From positions 93,458 to 157,457 of the forward strand of contig CAVZRE010000030.1 in NCBI GenBank assembly GCA_963777595.1: a DNA stretch of 64,000 nucleotides. The letters are read 5' to 3'. The DNA is from CAVVFX01 sp963777595 (lineage in GTDB: Bacteria; Acidobacteriota; Terriglobia; Bryobacterales; Bryobacteraceae). Numbering within the stretch: the stretch's first letter is position 1; each line of letters begins with the position of its first letter. Position numbers and translations under genes: made by a program. The notes under the pieces were generated by a model. The model was not told where the DNA came from. It was given only the letters and a program-made list of their open reading frames with translations, and searched no databases. Below, piece after piece: positions 25,977 through 34,699 of the stretch.

Positions 25977-26723
25977 TTAGAGTTGCGACCATCCTCCGTC
26001 TACCGGAAGTTCGGCGCCGGTCGTGAAGGTCGCATCGAACGCGAGGAAGAGGACGGCCTTGGCGATTTCCTCCGACTTCCCCCAGCGCTTCATGGGAACC
26101 ATGCCGGCCATCTGCTGCCTCATCTGGGCGACCGCGTCTTTATCGGGAAACACTTTGCCAAGGATCGGCGTGTCGATGGGGCCGGGCGTCACCGCGTTGA
26201 CGCGAATCTCGCGAGGAATCAGCTCGGCGGCGAGCGTCCGGGCGAATGATCGCAGCGCAGCCTTGGCAGCTCCATATGCGAGCTGACCGGGCATTCCCTT
26301 GACGTTGGCGATCGAGGTCGTGAGGACGACAGAGCCACCCCGGTTTATCAGCGGCGCGAGCTTCTGCACCGCGAAAACCGGCCCTTTGGCGTTCAGGTTG
26401 AACATCTCGTCGAAGACGGCCTCGGTGAGGCTTTCGAGAGGCGCCCGGATGCTGAACCCGGCGTTGACGAACAGCAGGTCGAAGGTGTCGAACTCGGCCT
26501 TCGCCTTAGAGGCGAGGGCGTCGATGTCCGTCAACGACCGCGCGTCGCTCGAAACCACGACGGCGTCCTTTCCAAGCTCTTTCTGCGCCGATTCCAGGCC
26601 GGCATTCGAGCGACCCGTCACCAGAACGCGCGCACCCCCATCGAGGAGCATCTTCGCGGTCGCGAGCCCCATGCCGCTCGTGCCGCCGATAATCACCACC
26701 TTTTTATCTTGGTACCGTTCCAT
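25977..26723 (-). CDS. Short-chain dehydrogenase/reductase
   Basis: 248-residue classical SDR with GGTSGMG cofactor loop, NAG motif (LLFVNAGFS), catalytic Ser region (VVLTTSIAN), YGAAK catalytic pair and the C-terminal VDGGWSQL typical of the FabG-like group. The full length fits a soluble NAD(P)-dependent oxidoreductase. The second SDR of the block; an AACTGTT/TTGGTACGA sequence upstream (26761-26775) is shared with the TetR-controlled intergenic region. Confidence 0.92.
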   Translation of the reverse strand: MERYQDKKVVIIGGTSGMGLATAKMLLDGGARVLVTGRSNAGLESAQKELGKDAVVVSSDARSLTDIDALASKAKAEFDTFDLLFVNAGFSIRAPLESLTEAVFDEMFNLNAKGPVFAVQKLAPLINRGGSVVLTTSIANVKGMPGQLAYGAAKAALRSFARTLAAELIPREIRVNAVTPGPIDTPILGKVFPDKDAVAQMRQQMAGMVPMKRWGKSEEIAKAVLFLAFDATFTTGAELPVDGGWSQL

Positions 26724-26857
26724 ATGTATTCTCCTTGCGAAGTTAGGTTGCTTTGCTGATAACTGTTTGGTACGACAATAGACCCGCGGACGATCATTTA
26801 GCTCCGCAATCGCCTGCTGATTCCGGTTACCGGGATTCAGCCGCGACCGGCGCTACT

Positions 26858-27832
26858 TCAGGACACCGCGCTCACGGGTGCCGGGTAAGACAAATCGACG
26901 CCAGAGACCTTGACGACGGCCTGCCACGCGGCTTCCTGGCTGGCGCGATCGTGGAGGTGCGGCTGGCGCTGCACCTCAATTGGGCCTGAGAACTTCCCTT
27001 GTGCCGAGGCGAAGAATTGCCCTGAGACGTCGGTTCCGAACTCCGACGCCTGTATGTAGCGACGGGCCGCGGTCTCCGGCGTTTGATTCATGCCGGGAAT
27101 GAGCTTCACGATTGGAATCATCAGATACCTCAACGCCGGGCCAGCGCTTCGCACCACCTTGGTGTCGGTCGCGCCACCGGGCGAGACAGCGTACACGGCC
27201 ATGCCGGAGGGTAGCCGGCGCGCCAGAGCCGCGACCCACCAAGCGATAATGAGCTTCGCGTCGGCATACGCATTGTTGGGCACGTACTTCACGTTCGGCC
27301 CGTTGCGAATCAGGGCTTCCACAGCGGCGGTTCGGTCACCGTGGTGGTATTTGGCCGCGAAAGCGGGCAGATCGGTGTATTTGAACATGGGTACGCCCCC
27401 TCGGGCAGGCTCCGCGCCGGCGATAACAATTCGCGCGTTGGGGCTCAGCAGGTTGGCGCGGAGCAAACCGACAGCCAGTTGATGATGGCCGATCAGCGGC
27501 GCCTGAGAAGCTTCGATGCCCTCCGCAGTGAGCGCGCGCTTTTTGACGGGGACCAACCCGGCATTGAGCAGCAGGAAATCGATCGGCTGACCCCGCTTGA
27601 CCAGCTCGTCGAGGGCGGACTGCACGCTGGACGGCGAGTCCAGATCCAGCTCCAGCGGCGTGAAGATGTTTTTCTTGGTCTCAGCCGCGAGTTGAGCAGC
27701 CGTTTGCTGGACCCGGGCCAGGCTGCGCCCGGTGACGATGACCTGTTTATAGCCCTTGGCGGCGAGCAAGCCGGCTGCCGCATAACCGAGCCCGGACGTG
27801 GTGCCGGTGACGAGCGCGAACGAATTTTTCAT
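26858..27832 (-). CDS. Short-chain dehydrogenase/reductase, divergent from TetR gene
   Basis: About 324 residues. Cofactor motif TGTTSGLG, LLNAG motif and a YADAK catalytic pair identify an SDR of the atypical long group. The ATG at 27832 (MKNSFALVTG) follows GGAG; the 18 upstream residues in frame are not conserved-looking. It diverges from a tetR gene with operator-like palindromes between them, so it is the probable target of that repressor. Confidence 0.88.
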   Translation of the reverse strand: MKNSFALVTGTTSGLGYAAAGLLAAKGYKQVIVTGRSLARVQQTAAQLAAETKKNIFTPLELDLDSPSSVQSALDELVKRGQPIDFLLLNAGLVPVKKRALTAEGIEASQAPLIGHHQLAVGLLRANLLSPNARIVIAGAEPARGGVPMFKYTDLPAFAAKYHHGDRTAAVEALIRNGPNVKYVPNNAYADAKLIIAWWVAALARRLPSGMAVYAVSPGGATDTKVVRSAGPALRYLMIPIVKLIPGMNQTPETAARRYIQASEFGTDVSGQFFASAQGKFSGPIEVQRQPHLHDRASQEAAWQAVVKVSGVDLSYPAPVSAVS

Positions 27833-27897
27833 GGCGTCTCCATGTGAAGGGTGAAGCTCGAAGGGGCCCCGCGAGGCAGGAGCCACCTTGTAATTTT

Positions 27898-27911
27898 GAA
27901 CTGTTCAGTTC
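27898..27911. promoter_or_regulatory. Perfect palindromic operator candidate for the TetR regulator
   Basis: GAACTGTTCAGTTC, a perfect 14-bp inverted repeat between the divergent SDR and tetR genes. A related palindrome with the same TTCAG half-site overlaps the tetR start. Size and position fit a TetR-family dimer site controlling both genes. Confidence 0.65.
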
Positions 27912-27952
27912 TATATTGCTTGGTACGATGGAAATTGTCAAGGAGTTTTAAA

Positions 27953-27965
27953 CTGAATGGTTCAG
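27953..27965. promoter_or_regulatory. Second operator candidate overlapping the tetR start codon
   Basis: CTGAA-TGG-TTCAG, a 5-bp inverted repeat with a 3-base centre that includes the ATG of tetR. It shares half-sites with the 27898 palindrome. Binding here would block tetR transcription directly, giving autorepression. Confidence 0.5.
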
Positions 27966-28580
27966 AATACCCCTAAGCCGCGTGGACGGCCGCGTAGCTT
28001 CGACGAGACGGGGGCGCTGGAAAAGGCGACTCAGGTGTTCTGGTCGAAAGGCTACGACGGCGTGACGATTGACGATCTGGTCGCCGGGATGGGTGTCGGA
28101 CGGCCGAGCCTGTATGCCGTCTTTGGCGACAAGCGGGCGATATTCTTGCGTGTCCTCAAGGCGTATGCCGAGGCGAAGGGCGCTCGCGCTGCGAAGGCGC
28201 TCCTCTCTCCACAGAGTCTCCGCGACTCGATCGCGGCCTTTCTGAGGTACGCCGTCGAAAGTGCGACCGAGAAAGGGTCCGCCCGAGGCTGCCTTCTGAT
28301 TTGCGTCGCGCCACTCGTGGACGATGCTGAGGTTAAGCGGTTCCTGCAGAACGCGGTCGCGGGCGGCGCGGCGCTGGTGGAAGGTCGTTTCCGGCACGCG
28401 ATCAGCGCAGGCGAAATCCCGTCCGACTTTCCGGTGGTCGAACGCGCGATCCAAGTCACGGATTTTGCTCGTGCCCTTACGATGCGTGCGCTGATAGGCA
28501 CGCCGCGCAAGACGCTCCTCAAGGAGGCTGAGGAAGCTGCCGAATTGGTGCTCCTGCCGCCGCGTAGGGCGTCAAAATGA
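27957..28580 (+). CDS. TetR/AcrR-family transcriptional regulator
   Basis: 207 residues. The N-terminal helix-turn-helix (TQVFWSKGYDGVTIDDLVAGMGVGRPSLYAVFGDK, about 24-60) is typical TetR. The C-terminal ligand-binding domain resembles the YjdC/TetR_C group (RGCLLICVAPLVDD). GGAG at 27942 precedes the ATG. It most likely represses the divergent SDR gene and itself through the palindromes at 27898 and 27953. Confidence 0.93.
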   Translation: MVQNTPKPRGRPRSFDETGALEKATQVFWSKGYDGVTIDDLVAGMGVGRPSLYAVFGDKRAIFLRVLKAYAEAKGARAAKALLSPQSLRDSIAAFLRYAVESATEKGSARGCLLICVAPLVDDAEVKRFLQNAVAGGAALVEGRFRHAISAGEIPSDFPVVERAIQVTDFARALTMRALIGTPRKTLLKEAEEAAELVLLPPRRASK

Positions 28581-28912
28581 GATCTCAGCACCGCAGAGCC
28601 ACCCAATTCATGGGGATCTCGCTCGTCTCGTCCTTAAGAGTGTGATAACGTCCTTGTCACACTCATAGGGATAAAACCCATCGGCTCCGCAGTAAGACCT
28701 TCACCGATAACGGAAGTGATCCGCTCGATTCGTCCACGAGTCCGAAGCACTGGCGACGAAGGCGAGACGACATCCTGCAAAATGCTGAAGGCCTGCTGGG
28801 TTGGGGCTTAGGCCCGGTTCGTCGATCATGCCCTGGCTTCCAAAGCTTGATCGAATTGGATCGCTGCTTGTCTGACCGATAGCAAAGTTGGCCTGTCGAC
28901 TGGGATCTTACT
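28581..28912. other. Gap without a recognised gene
   Basis: About 330 bases between tetR and the converging S41 peptidase gene. I see no convincing coding frame, RNA gene or strong terminator; a short TGTGATAACGTCCTTGTCAC segment (28640-28659) is an imperfect inverted repeat. Confidence 0.5.
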
Positions 28913-30382
28913 TCAGCTCGCGTACTCGCAAATTACACTTGGCCGTAAAATGCGCATGGCTGACATCTGGCCGCCGCAAACCCGCGCCTGACGGCGAAGT
29001 GTAGACTCAGCCTTTCGGCCCACCACCACCGTGCCGCTGCGTATGGAATTTTGCTTGGCGTCAAACGCACCCGTGATGATGGTTGAGAACTTCGCGCTGC
29101 GCCTGAACAATGATGCGTCTCCCTGCGCCTGCAACAATTGCAGTGCTGCTTCGATCTGGTTGTCGGTTTGAGGAGCGAGCGGAATCCATGGGACCTCCAC
29201 ATCTGGTTTCACCCCGGAGCCTTCGAAGCGTTGGCCGCTCCACGTGACGTACTCTGCCTTCGGCATGACCAGCATGTATCCGTAACCGACTTTAAAACCT
29301 GATCCCGGTATCAGACGGCCTGCGGTTTCAGTCCCGACCAGTTTCGCCAAACGATTCTCCGATGCGAAGGCGGCAACCATCTCGCCGGCGCTAACGGTGT
29401 GTTCGTTGGTAAGAATTGCCACCCGATTGTGCCAGCGTTTGGGACCGAGTCCCTCAGAAACCAGCACGACAGACGGATCGCGACCGACGAACTGAATTGC
29501 CATCGATGCGATCGCGAGAGGGTTGGGAAGATCGGTCGGAAGCCGATCGAGTTTGCGCAGCGCGTTCTTGTCGAAACCCATTTCGGCTCGTTTTCGAGTC
29601 ACGGTGTAGCCGATCGGCAGTTTGTCGGGAGTGAGATGGCTCATCAGCCGCAGAACGCCCAGACCTCCGCCGAGATGTCCCCGCAGATCGAGAACCAGGC
29701 TGTCGAACGACGAGAGCTCCGCGACTGCTTTGTCGATCGCGCGGGCGACGTCCAAGCCCAGGAGGCCCGGAAGAATGCTGACCTTCAGATAACCGGTAGT
29801 GGCTGAAAGCGGCTTCGAAACAACTGCTTCGGGTTCGGCGTAAGGCTGCTTGCGTGAACGTGGCGTAGGGATCGAAATCGTCAGCGTCAGGTCTTCCGAC
29901 CCGCGCTGGATTTGTGCAACGACTTCAGTGCCCATGGCGAACATTGGCGCTTCCGGTGGTGTGATGGGCTTGCCGTTGACGGCAGTCAGAACATCCAGCG
30001 GACGCAAACCGGCTTTGTGGCCTGGGCCGCCGGAATGAACGTCCTGCGCCACCCACCGCGGTCCTGCCGCCGTTTCAGTCCGGCGAAAGCTAGCGCCGAT
30101 TGACAGCCGACCAGGCACGCGCCGTACCGACTGATGAAAGAAGCCGGTATGACTCGTGCCGAGTTTACGCACCAGGTCGTGCACCGCAAGTTCGAATTCC
30201 TCAGGATCGCCGATCGAAACTATGCGGTCTCTCGATTCTGAGGCCAGTCTCGGCCAATCCGTTCCTCTGAAGCGCGGATCGAAATACTTTTTCGTGACGG
30301 TCGCAGCCGTCTTGTCGAATACTTCAGCGCGCTGAGCGGATGTCAGATTTCTCGATTGTGAATCGTTTCGTGCCATCTCCAA
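28913..30382 (-). CDS. S41-family (C-terminal processing-like) peptidase
   Basis: 489 residues. A helical N-terminus is followed by a PDZ domain (PGHKAGLRPLDVLTAVNGKPI) and the S41 protease core (LVLDLRGHLGGG, catalytic Ser in TVSAGEMVAAFA). No signal peptide is seen, unusual for CtpA-like enzymes, so a cytoplasmic role is possible. The start overlaps the 3' end of the CHAT gene by 59 bases and both run on the minus strand, suggesting one transcription unit. The last 70 residues look unrelated to the family and may reflect a lost stop or frame error. Confidence 0.8.
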   Translation of the reverse strand: MEMARNDSQSRNLTSAQRAEVFDKTAATVTKKYFDPRFRGTDWPRLASESRDRIVSIGDPEEFELAVHDLVRKLGTSHTGFFHQSVRRVPGRLSIGASFRRTETAAGPRWVAQDVHSGGPGHKAGLRPLDVLTAVNGKPITPPEAPMFAMGTEVVAQIQRGSEDLTLTISIPTPRSRKQPYAEPEAVVSKPLSATTGYLKVSILPGLLGLDVARAIDKAVAELSSFDSLVLDLRGHLGGGLGVLRLMSHLTPDKLPIGYTVTRKRAEMGFDKNALRKLDRLPTDLPNPLAIASMAIQFVGRDPSVVLVSEGLGPKRWHNRVAILTNEHTVSAGEMVAAFASENRLAKLVGTETAGRLIPGSGFKVGYGYMLVMPKAEYVTWSGQRFEGSGVKPDVEVPWIPLAPQTDNQIEAALQLLQAQGDASLFRRSAKFSTIITGAFDAKQNSIRSGTVVVGRKAESTLRRQARVCGGQMSAMRILRPSVICEYAS

Positions 30383-30830
30383 TTACCTCGAAGCCCGCCC
30401 ACAGGTTGGGCTTGGCCTTGTCTCCGTAGTTCTTGATGAAATCCAGCTGTGCTTGCCGAAGCGCCTCATTTACCGTCGATCCCGCCTTCAGGTGCTCGTA
30501 GAACGACTCCATTACCGTCGCGGTTGCTCGGTCATCAACATTCCACAGACTGGCAACGACGCTGCGGGCGCCTGCGGTCAGGAACGCGCGCGCCAAATTC
30601 ATGACGCCTTCCTGACCCTGCAATCTGCCGCTGCCCGTTTCGCAAGCGGACAGAACCACTACGTCCGCATTCATTCGGGCCCGGCGTATTTCTCTCGCCT
30701 GCCAGAGACCGTCATCGGATTCGCTGCCGGGCGCAAACACCAATGCTGCTCGATCCGGCTCCATCTGATCGCTGACTCCGTGTGCGGCCAAATGGATTAC
30801 TTTGAAGTCCGCGAGCGGCTTCGATTTCAC
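30324..30830 (-). CDS. CHAT protease domain (C-terminal part of TPR-CHAT protein)
   Basis: 168 residues with the CHAT (caspase HetF associated with TPRs) cysteine-protease core. The catalytic histidine is in VIHLAAHG and the catalytic cysteine in LSACETGSG. Downstream GARSVVASLWNVDD is also typical. The upstream frame carries the TPR part; one extra base near 30871 separates them (GPRE then SVILDG in the next frame). The intact protein would be about 890 residues. Confidence 0.88.
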   Translation of the reverse strand: MKSKPLADFKVIHLAAHGVSDQMEPDRAALVFAPGSESDDGLWQAREIRRARMNADVVVLSACETGSGRLQGQEGVMNLARAFLTAGARSVVASLWNVDDRATATVMESFYEHLKAGSTVNEALRQAQLDFIKNYGDKAKPNLWAGFEVIGDGTKRFTIEKSDIRSAR

Positions 30831-33015
30831 AGCTTCTTCCGTTGCCTGAGCGCCGTCTAAAATTACGCTCTCGAGGACCGAAGACCTTCGCCGCCTCGGT
30901 TATTTCTTCGTGTGCAAAACGCAGGGGCCTCAGACCTCCCGAGCGCAAATCCGATATCCCACGAGTCGCGGCGGGGGCCGACTGCCCCGATTGGGCGGGC
31001 GGACTGAACGCAACACCCAGGAAGGGCTTGCGGGCAACGCCCGGATTCGGTGTTTTGTTCAACGTGTAGTAAATCGTCGCTGATGGCACGGCGGACAGCG
31101 TCACGTCGCGGCTGAGGTACTCGCCGCCTTGATTCACCAGTGCGCTGAAGGGAATCAGATGGAGCGGACCGTCTGGCACAACAATGAGCGACGCCACGTT
31201 CCGGCTGATGACAGGCTCGATGATCTGCTTGTAGAGTTCCTGTCCGGTGGCCCGTGAATCCCCGTTCTCGCGAATTGCTTTCACGAAGGCGCGGGAAGCG
31301 TTACTAATCTGCGCTCGGGCGGGAAGCTTCTGGATCTGCAGGCCGGTGTGGCTGATCTTGATCGCATAGGAGCCCTTTTCGTCGAGCACGTACTCCACGA
31401 GATTCTCTTGAGGGCGGAGTTGTGCCTGCAAAGCAGCGACAGTCACGGGTTGCCTTCGGACCAGGCCCATCTCCTTCCGCTGCCTAGCGTATTCGACGGG
31501 ATTCAATTGGGTGTAAGCCTGATCGAGTTGCTCCAAAACCTGCCGCGTTCGAACGGCGGTGAGATGGTCGTGCATCAAGGATCTTTGAAGCCGTGCAATC
31601 TCAACTTCGCCTGGTGTTTGCGCAGTGGGCACCGTGCCCGCCTGTCTCGCGTACCGAATGGAATCGAGTAGGGCACGTCCACGGGCATTTTCGATGATCG
31701 AGAACGCGTATGGCGCATTGTGCATCTGATTCCACGCCAGACGGAAGTGGCCAAGATAGATCTGGCTTAGCGCGCCAATCATGCCACTCTTCACTTGCGA
31801 AGTTGGCGCATTGACGAGCAGACCCTCGACCAGGTACGTCGCCCGCTGAAAGGATTTATCGGCACCGCGCACATCACCCAGCGCGGTCTGCACCTCCGCC
31901 TTCTCGGAGACGAACACCGGAAGGTCATACCCCTCCTCCACGCGTTGAACGGCTTGAATGCCCTCATCGATCGCGGCAGAGGCTTTCACAGGCTGGTTTG
32001 TGGCTCGATAAAACTGCGACAAACGAAGGCAGGACTCGCCTTCCTGGCGAGGCAAAGCGGCTTCCTTTGAAACTCCAACAGCCTGGCGGAGGTATTTCTC
32101 AGCGGTGGGCAGATCGCCGCGCTTCGTCGCAATCTGTCCCGCTTCGATAAGCAGTTCGGTCTCTGCACCGAGAACGTGTTGGCTTTCGGCTTCAGCGAGA
32201 GTTGTGGCGATCAACTTGTTCGCCATCTCCTTGTTCTGATCGCTCTGTGGCTCAGGGAGATTGCCAAGAGCGCGGATTTTCGCGATGGAAAGCTGAAGTG
32301 GTACTTGGGTGTATCCGTTCTTTCGGGCGAGATCGGCGGCTCGATCAATGATGCGTATGGCTTGATCGGCCGCCCCGTGAACGGCCATGCCGTTTGCCAG
32401 CCACGTCGCAAAATTGATATGCGCCGCCACGTCGCCGAGTTGCTCTGCCTTCGCGATGGCTCCAAAGAGTGCGATGCCCGCTTTCCCAAGATCACCATTC
32501 ACGCCCGCTACCAGTGCCAATTCGCCCTTTGCCCGGTTCTCCCATTTCTGGTCGCCGGTCCTGGATGCAATTGCGAGGACTTCGTTCCAATCCTCTGCTG
32601 CTGCGGCCGTGTTCGTATTCAGATCGATGTTGCCCAACAGGGCCAGCCCACGGATTCTAAGCGCCGGATCGTTCTGGGCGACCGGCATGGCGAGAGCGTT
32701 TACGACCTCTGCGCGCACTGAGCTGTAGGAGCCATTTTCAAGGTCGCGATGCAGTCGGCCCAGTTTGGCGTACATTTCGTTTCGAGCGTCCCCGGTGCGG
32801 TGATACTCGGCTTCGGCCTTCGCGTAGAGGGGTCCTGCCTTTTGCCATTCGCTGCGATCCCCAAACTTGTCGGCCTGAGCGATGAGTTCCGCTGGTGTTT
32901 GTGCATTCACGCACATCGGCACGATCCCGGAAACTATGAGTGCGACGATCTGGGCGCGGGGACCTGAAATACAGCGGACGGGGTTGTTGGTTTTATTGAC
33001 TTTAGAGAACAGCAT
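30712..33015 (-). CDS. TPR region of a TPR-CHAT protease (N-terminal part)
   Basis: About 767 residues. A probable signal peptide (QIVALIVSGIVPMCVNA) precedes many helical TPR-like repeats, then the start of the CHAT domain (LVEYVLDEKGSYAIKI, VPDGPLHLIPFSAL). After about 30871 the frame departs from the CHAT sequence, which continues in the adjacent frame. TPRs would bind a trigger or substrate. The ATG at 33015 is preferred over 33027 because a signal peptide follows directly. Copy B of the conserved 33-bp element lies just upstream. Confidence 0.85.
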   Translation of the reverse strand: MLFSKVNKTNNPVRCISGPRAQIVALIVSGIVPMCVNAQTPAELIAQADKFGDRSEWQKAGPLYAKAEAEYHRTGDARNEMYAKLGRLHRDLENGSYSSVRAEVVNALAMPVAQNDPALRIRGLALLGNIDLNTNTAAAAEDWNEVLAIASRTGDQKWENRAKGELALVAGVNGDLGKAGIALFGAIAKAEQLGDVAAHINFATWLANGMAVHGAADQAIRIIDRAADLARKNGYTQVPLQLSIAKIRALGNLPEPQSDQNKEMANKLIATTLAEAESQHVLGAETELLIEAGQIATKRGDLPTAEKYLRQAVGVSKEAALPRQEGESCLRLSQFYRATNQPVKASAAIDEGIQAVQRVEEGYDLPVFVSEKAEVQTALGDVRGADKSFQRATYLVEGLLVNAPTSQVKSGMIGALSQIYLGHFRLAWNQMHNAPYAFSIIENARGRALLDSIRYARQAGTVPTAQTPGEVEIARLQRSLMHDHLTAVRTRQVLEQLDQAYTQLNPVEYARQRKEMGLVRRQPVTVAALQAQLRPQENLVEYVLDEKGSYAIKISHTGLQIQKLPARAQISNASRAFVKAIRENGDSRATGQELYKQIIEPVISRNVASLIVVPDGPLHLIPFSALVNQGGEYLSRDVTLSAVPSATIYYTLNKTPNPGVARKPFLGVAFSPPAQSGQSAPAATRGISDLRSGGLRPLRFAHEEITEAAKVFGPRERNFRRRSGNGRSCEIEAARGLQSNPFGRTRSQRSDGAGSSSIGVCARQRIR

Positions 33016-33032
33016 GGATACCTGCATTCACC

Positions 33033-33065
33033 CTGTAGGTTTTCGGGAGGGTGACGCGTGACAGA
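33033..33065 (+). promoter_or_regulatory. 33-bp bipartite element, copy B
   Basis: CTGTAGG, 16 bases, GCGTGACAGA, between the divergent CHAT and primase genes. Spacing is identical to copies A and C. The following 100 bases are AT-richer with repeated TTTC motifs (for example GGTTTCAAA, TGTTTCAG). Confidence 0.6.
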
Positions 33066-33267
33066 AAATTTCAAAAATTTAGCGGAAAGTTTCCGGAAGG
33101 TTTCAAATCAGAGATGTTTGAACCGGAACTGGCAGAACCTGTTTCAGAGAATTTCCAAATACTTTCACTTCCATCGTAAAAGCGCAAGCCCGTAGATGTC
33201 ACGTCAGCCATGTGGCGTGCCGTACGGAGCAGGGGCGCTCGTGTCCCCTTTTTGGCGGAGACGACTG

Positions 33268-34137
33268 ATGGACAAAACTACACAGGCGGTTCACCAGCAG
33301 ATCGCAGCAATGGGCGCTCAGGTTTTTGAAGTCGGGCTGTTTAAACCTTCTGCTGCGGATGAGGGTCGCGCGGTCATGATACCGAGGACATGGGACCGGG
33401 ATACGTTGATTCGCTCGATTCCATGGCTACGGCTTCAGAACGCCGACGGGCGTAACATCTATGTCCGGCCAAAGGGTGAGCATGACCTTAGCCTCGTCGA
33501 TGACCTGACCGGTGAGGCCGTGAAACGAATGAAGGCGGCGGGCTTTACTCCGGCGGCGTTAGTGGAAACCTCACCAGGTAACTTCCAAGCGTGGGTCAAG
33601 CATCCCCGTCAGTTGCCTCGGGATTTGAGCACGATGGCTGCGCGCAAGCTCGCCGAAGAATTTGGCGGTGACCGCGGCGCTGCGGATTGGCGGCATTTTG
33701 GAAGACTATCCGGATTCACAAACCGGAAGGGGAAATATATGGGCGAGGGCGGGCTGTATCCGTTCGTTCGGCTAATTGAGGCATCAGGGGAGGCCTATGC
33801 TAAGGGCGAGCGTTTCGTCGAGGCCATCACCGCCCAGCGGGAGACGGAATATCGAAGCCGAGAACTGCAGCGGCGACCATCGAACGCGCTGCCACGAGAT
33901 CGTTCGAAAAGCATCGAGGAGTTCCGATCGAATCCACGATACGGTGGCGATGATACCCGGGTCGATTTAGCATTCGCCATTTATGCCCTCTCCCACGGTT
34001 CGAGTGTTGATCAAGTGGCATCGGCGATCCACAGTCGGGACCTTTCGCATAAGGGCGACGAGAAACGGCAGAATCAATATGTGGACCGCACGATCGCGAA
34101 AGCCCGAAAGGTGACGGAAAGCGTATACGTCCGGTAG
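33268..34137 (+). CDS. RepB-type DNA primase domain protein
   Basis: About 289 residues matching the RepB-like DNA primase domain of mobilisable plasmids. Visible are LVETSPGNFQAWVKHPRQL and DWRHFGRLSGFTNRKGKY, which form the archaeo-eukaryotic-primase-like active region. A basic C-terminal helical domain follows. The ATG at 33268 is preceded by GGAG at 33257. It probably primes the transferred single strand or element replication. Confidence 0.85.
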   Translation: MDKTTQAVHQQIAAMGAQVFEVGLFKPSAADEGRAVMIPRTWDRDTLIRSIPWLRLQNADGRNIYVRPKGEHDLSLVDDLTGEAVKRMKAAGFTPAALVETSPGNFQAWVKHPRQLPRDLSTMAARKLAEEFGGDRGAADWRHFGRLSGFTNRKGKYMGEGGLYPFVRLIEASGEAYAKGERFVEAITAQRETEYRSRELQRRPSNALPRDRSKSIEEFRSNPRYGGDDTRVDLAFAIYALSHGSSVDQVASAIHSRDLSHKGDEKRQNQYVDRTIAKARKVTESVYVR

Positions 34138-34374
34138 CAAGCTTCAATGCGGTAAAGCTGCGCCGGCAGGCGCGGGCGTGCGACCGCCAGATATCAGCGA
34201 TGCGCGTTTCACGACAATTTGACGTAGGCGCCCGATTCGCGGGACGCCGGTTCCCAATGGAGCAGACGGGCATCGGGCTTCCGGCGGACCAGTTCCCCGA
34301 GCCTGATCGCTTAGACCGAATACTCAGCAGTGCCGCAACGGCAAGTCCCACAATCACTAAACCGACGGTTCCGA

Positions 34375-34632
34375 TCAAGAACTCCTTGAAGTGATGGAGG
34401 ATGGTACGGCATCGCGATATGCTCCATGCGGGCAGGCCATCCCAGGGAGCTTAAAGTTGCACACGATGAGCCAATGAAGGATTTCAGCAAGTCCAAGAGG
34501 TTGAAAATGAAGAGGCCGCCGAAGGATCGGCTGAAACGTTCCCAGAACGAGTGACTCTCCAGAGTCGCAATTCGCCAAAGCAATGCCCAAGTGAAGGCCA
34601 ACTCCGATGAGCACGTCGAGCAAGATAGCCAT
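34375..34632 (-). pseudogene. Possible small membrane protein, frame-disrupted
   Basis: This frame opens MAILLDVLIGVGLHLGIALA, and adjacent frames continue with membrane-like stretches (GGLFIFNLLDLLKSFIG, then FLIGTVGLVIVGLAVAALL down to about 34320). Together they look like one two- or three-helix membrane protein broken by indels. There is no family match, and the reading could be chance. Confidence 0.3.
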
Positions 34633-34699
34633 CTGGCGCTTCTTCTTCGATCGCGGAGGGACGAGTTCTCGGATCGTTCGGATCGGATTGCCCAAGCAT

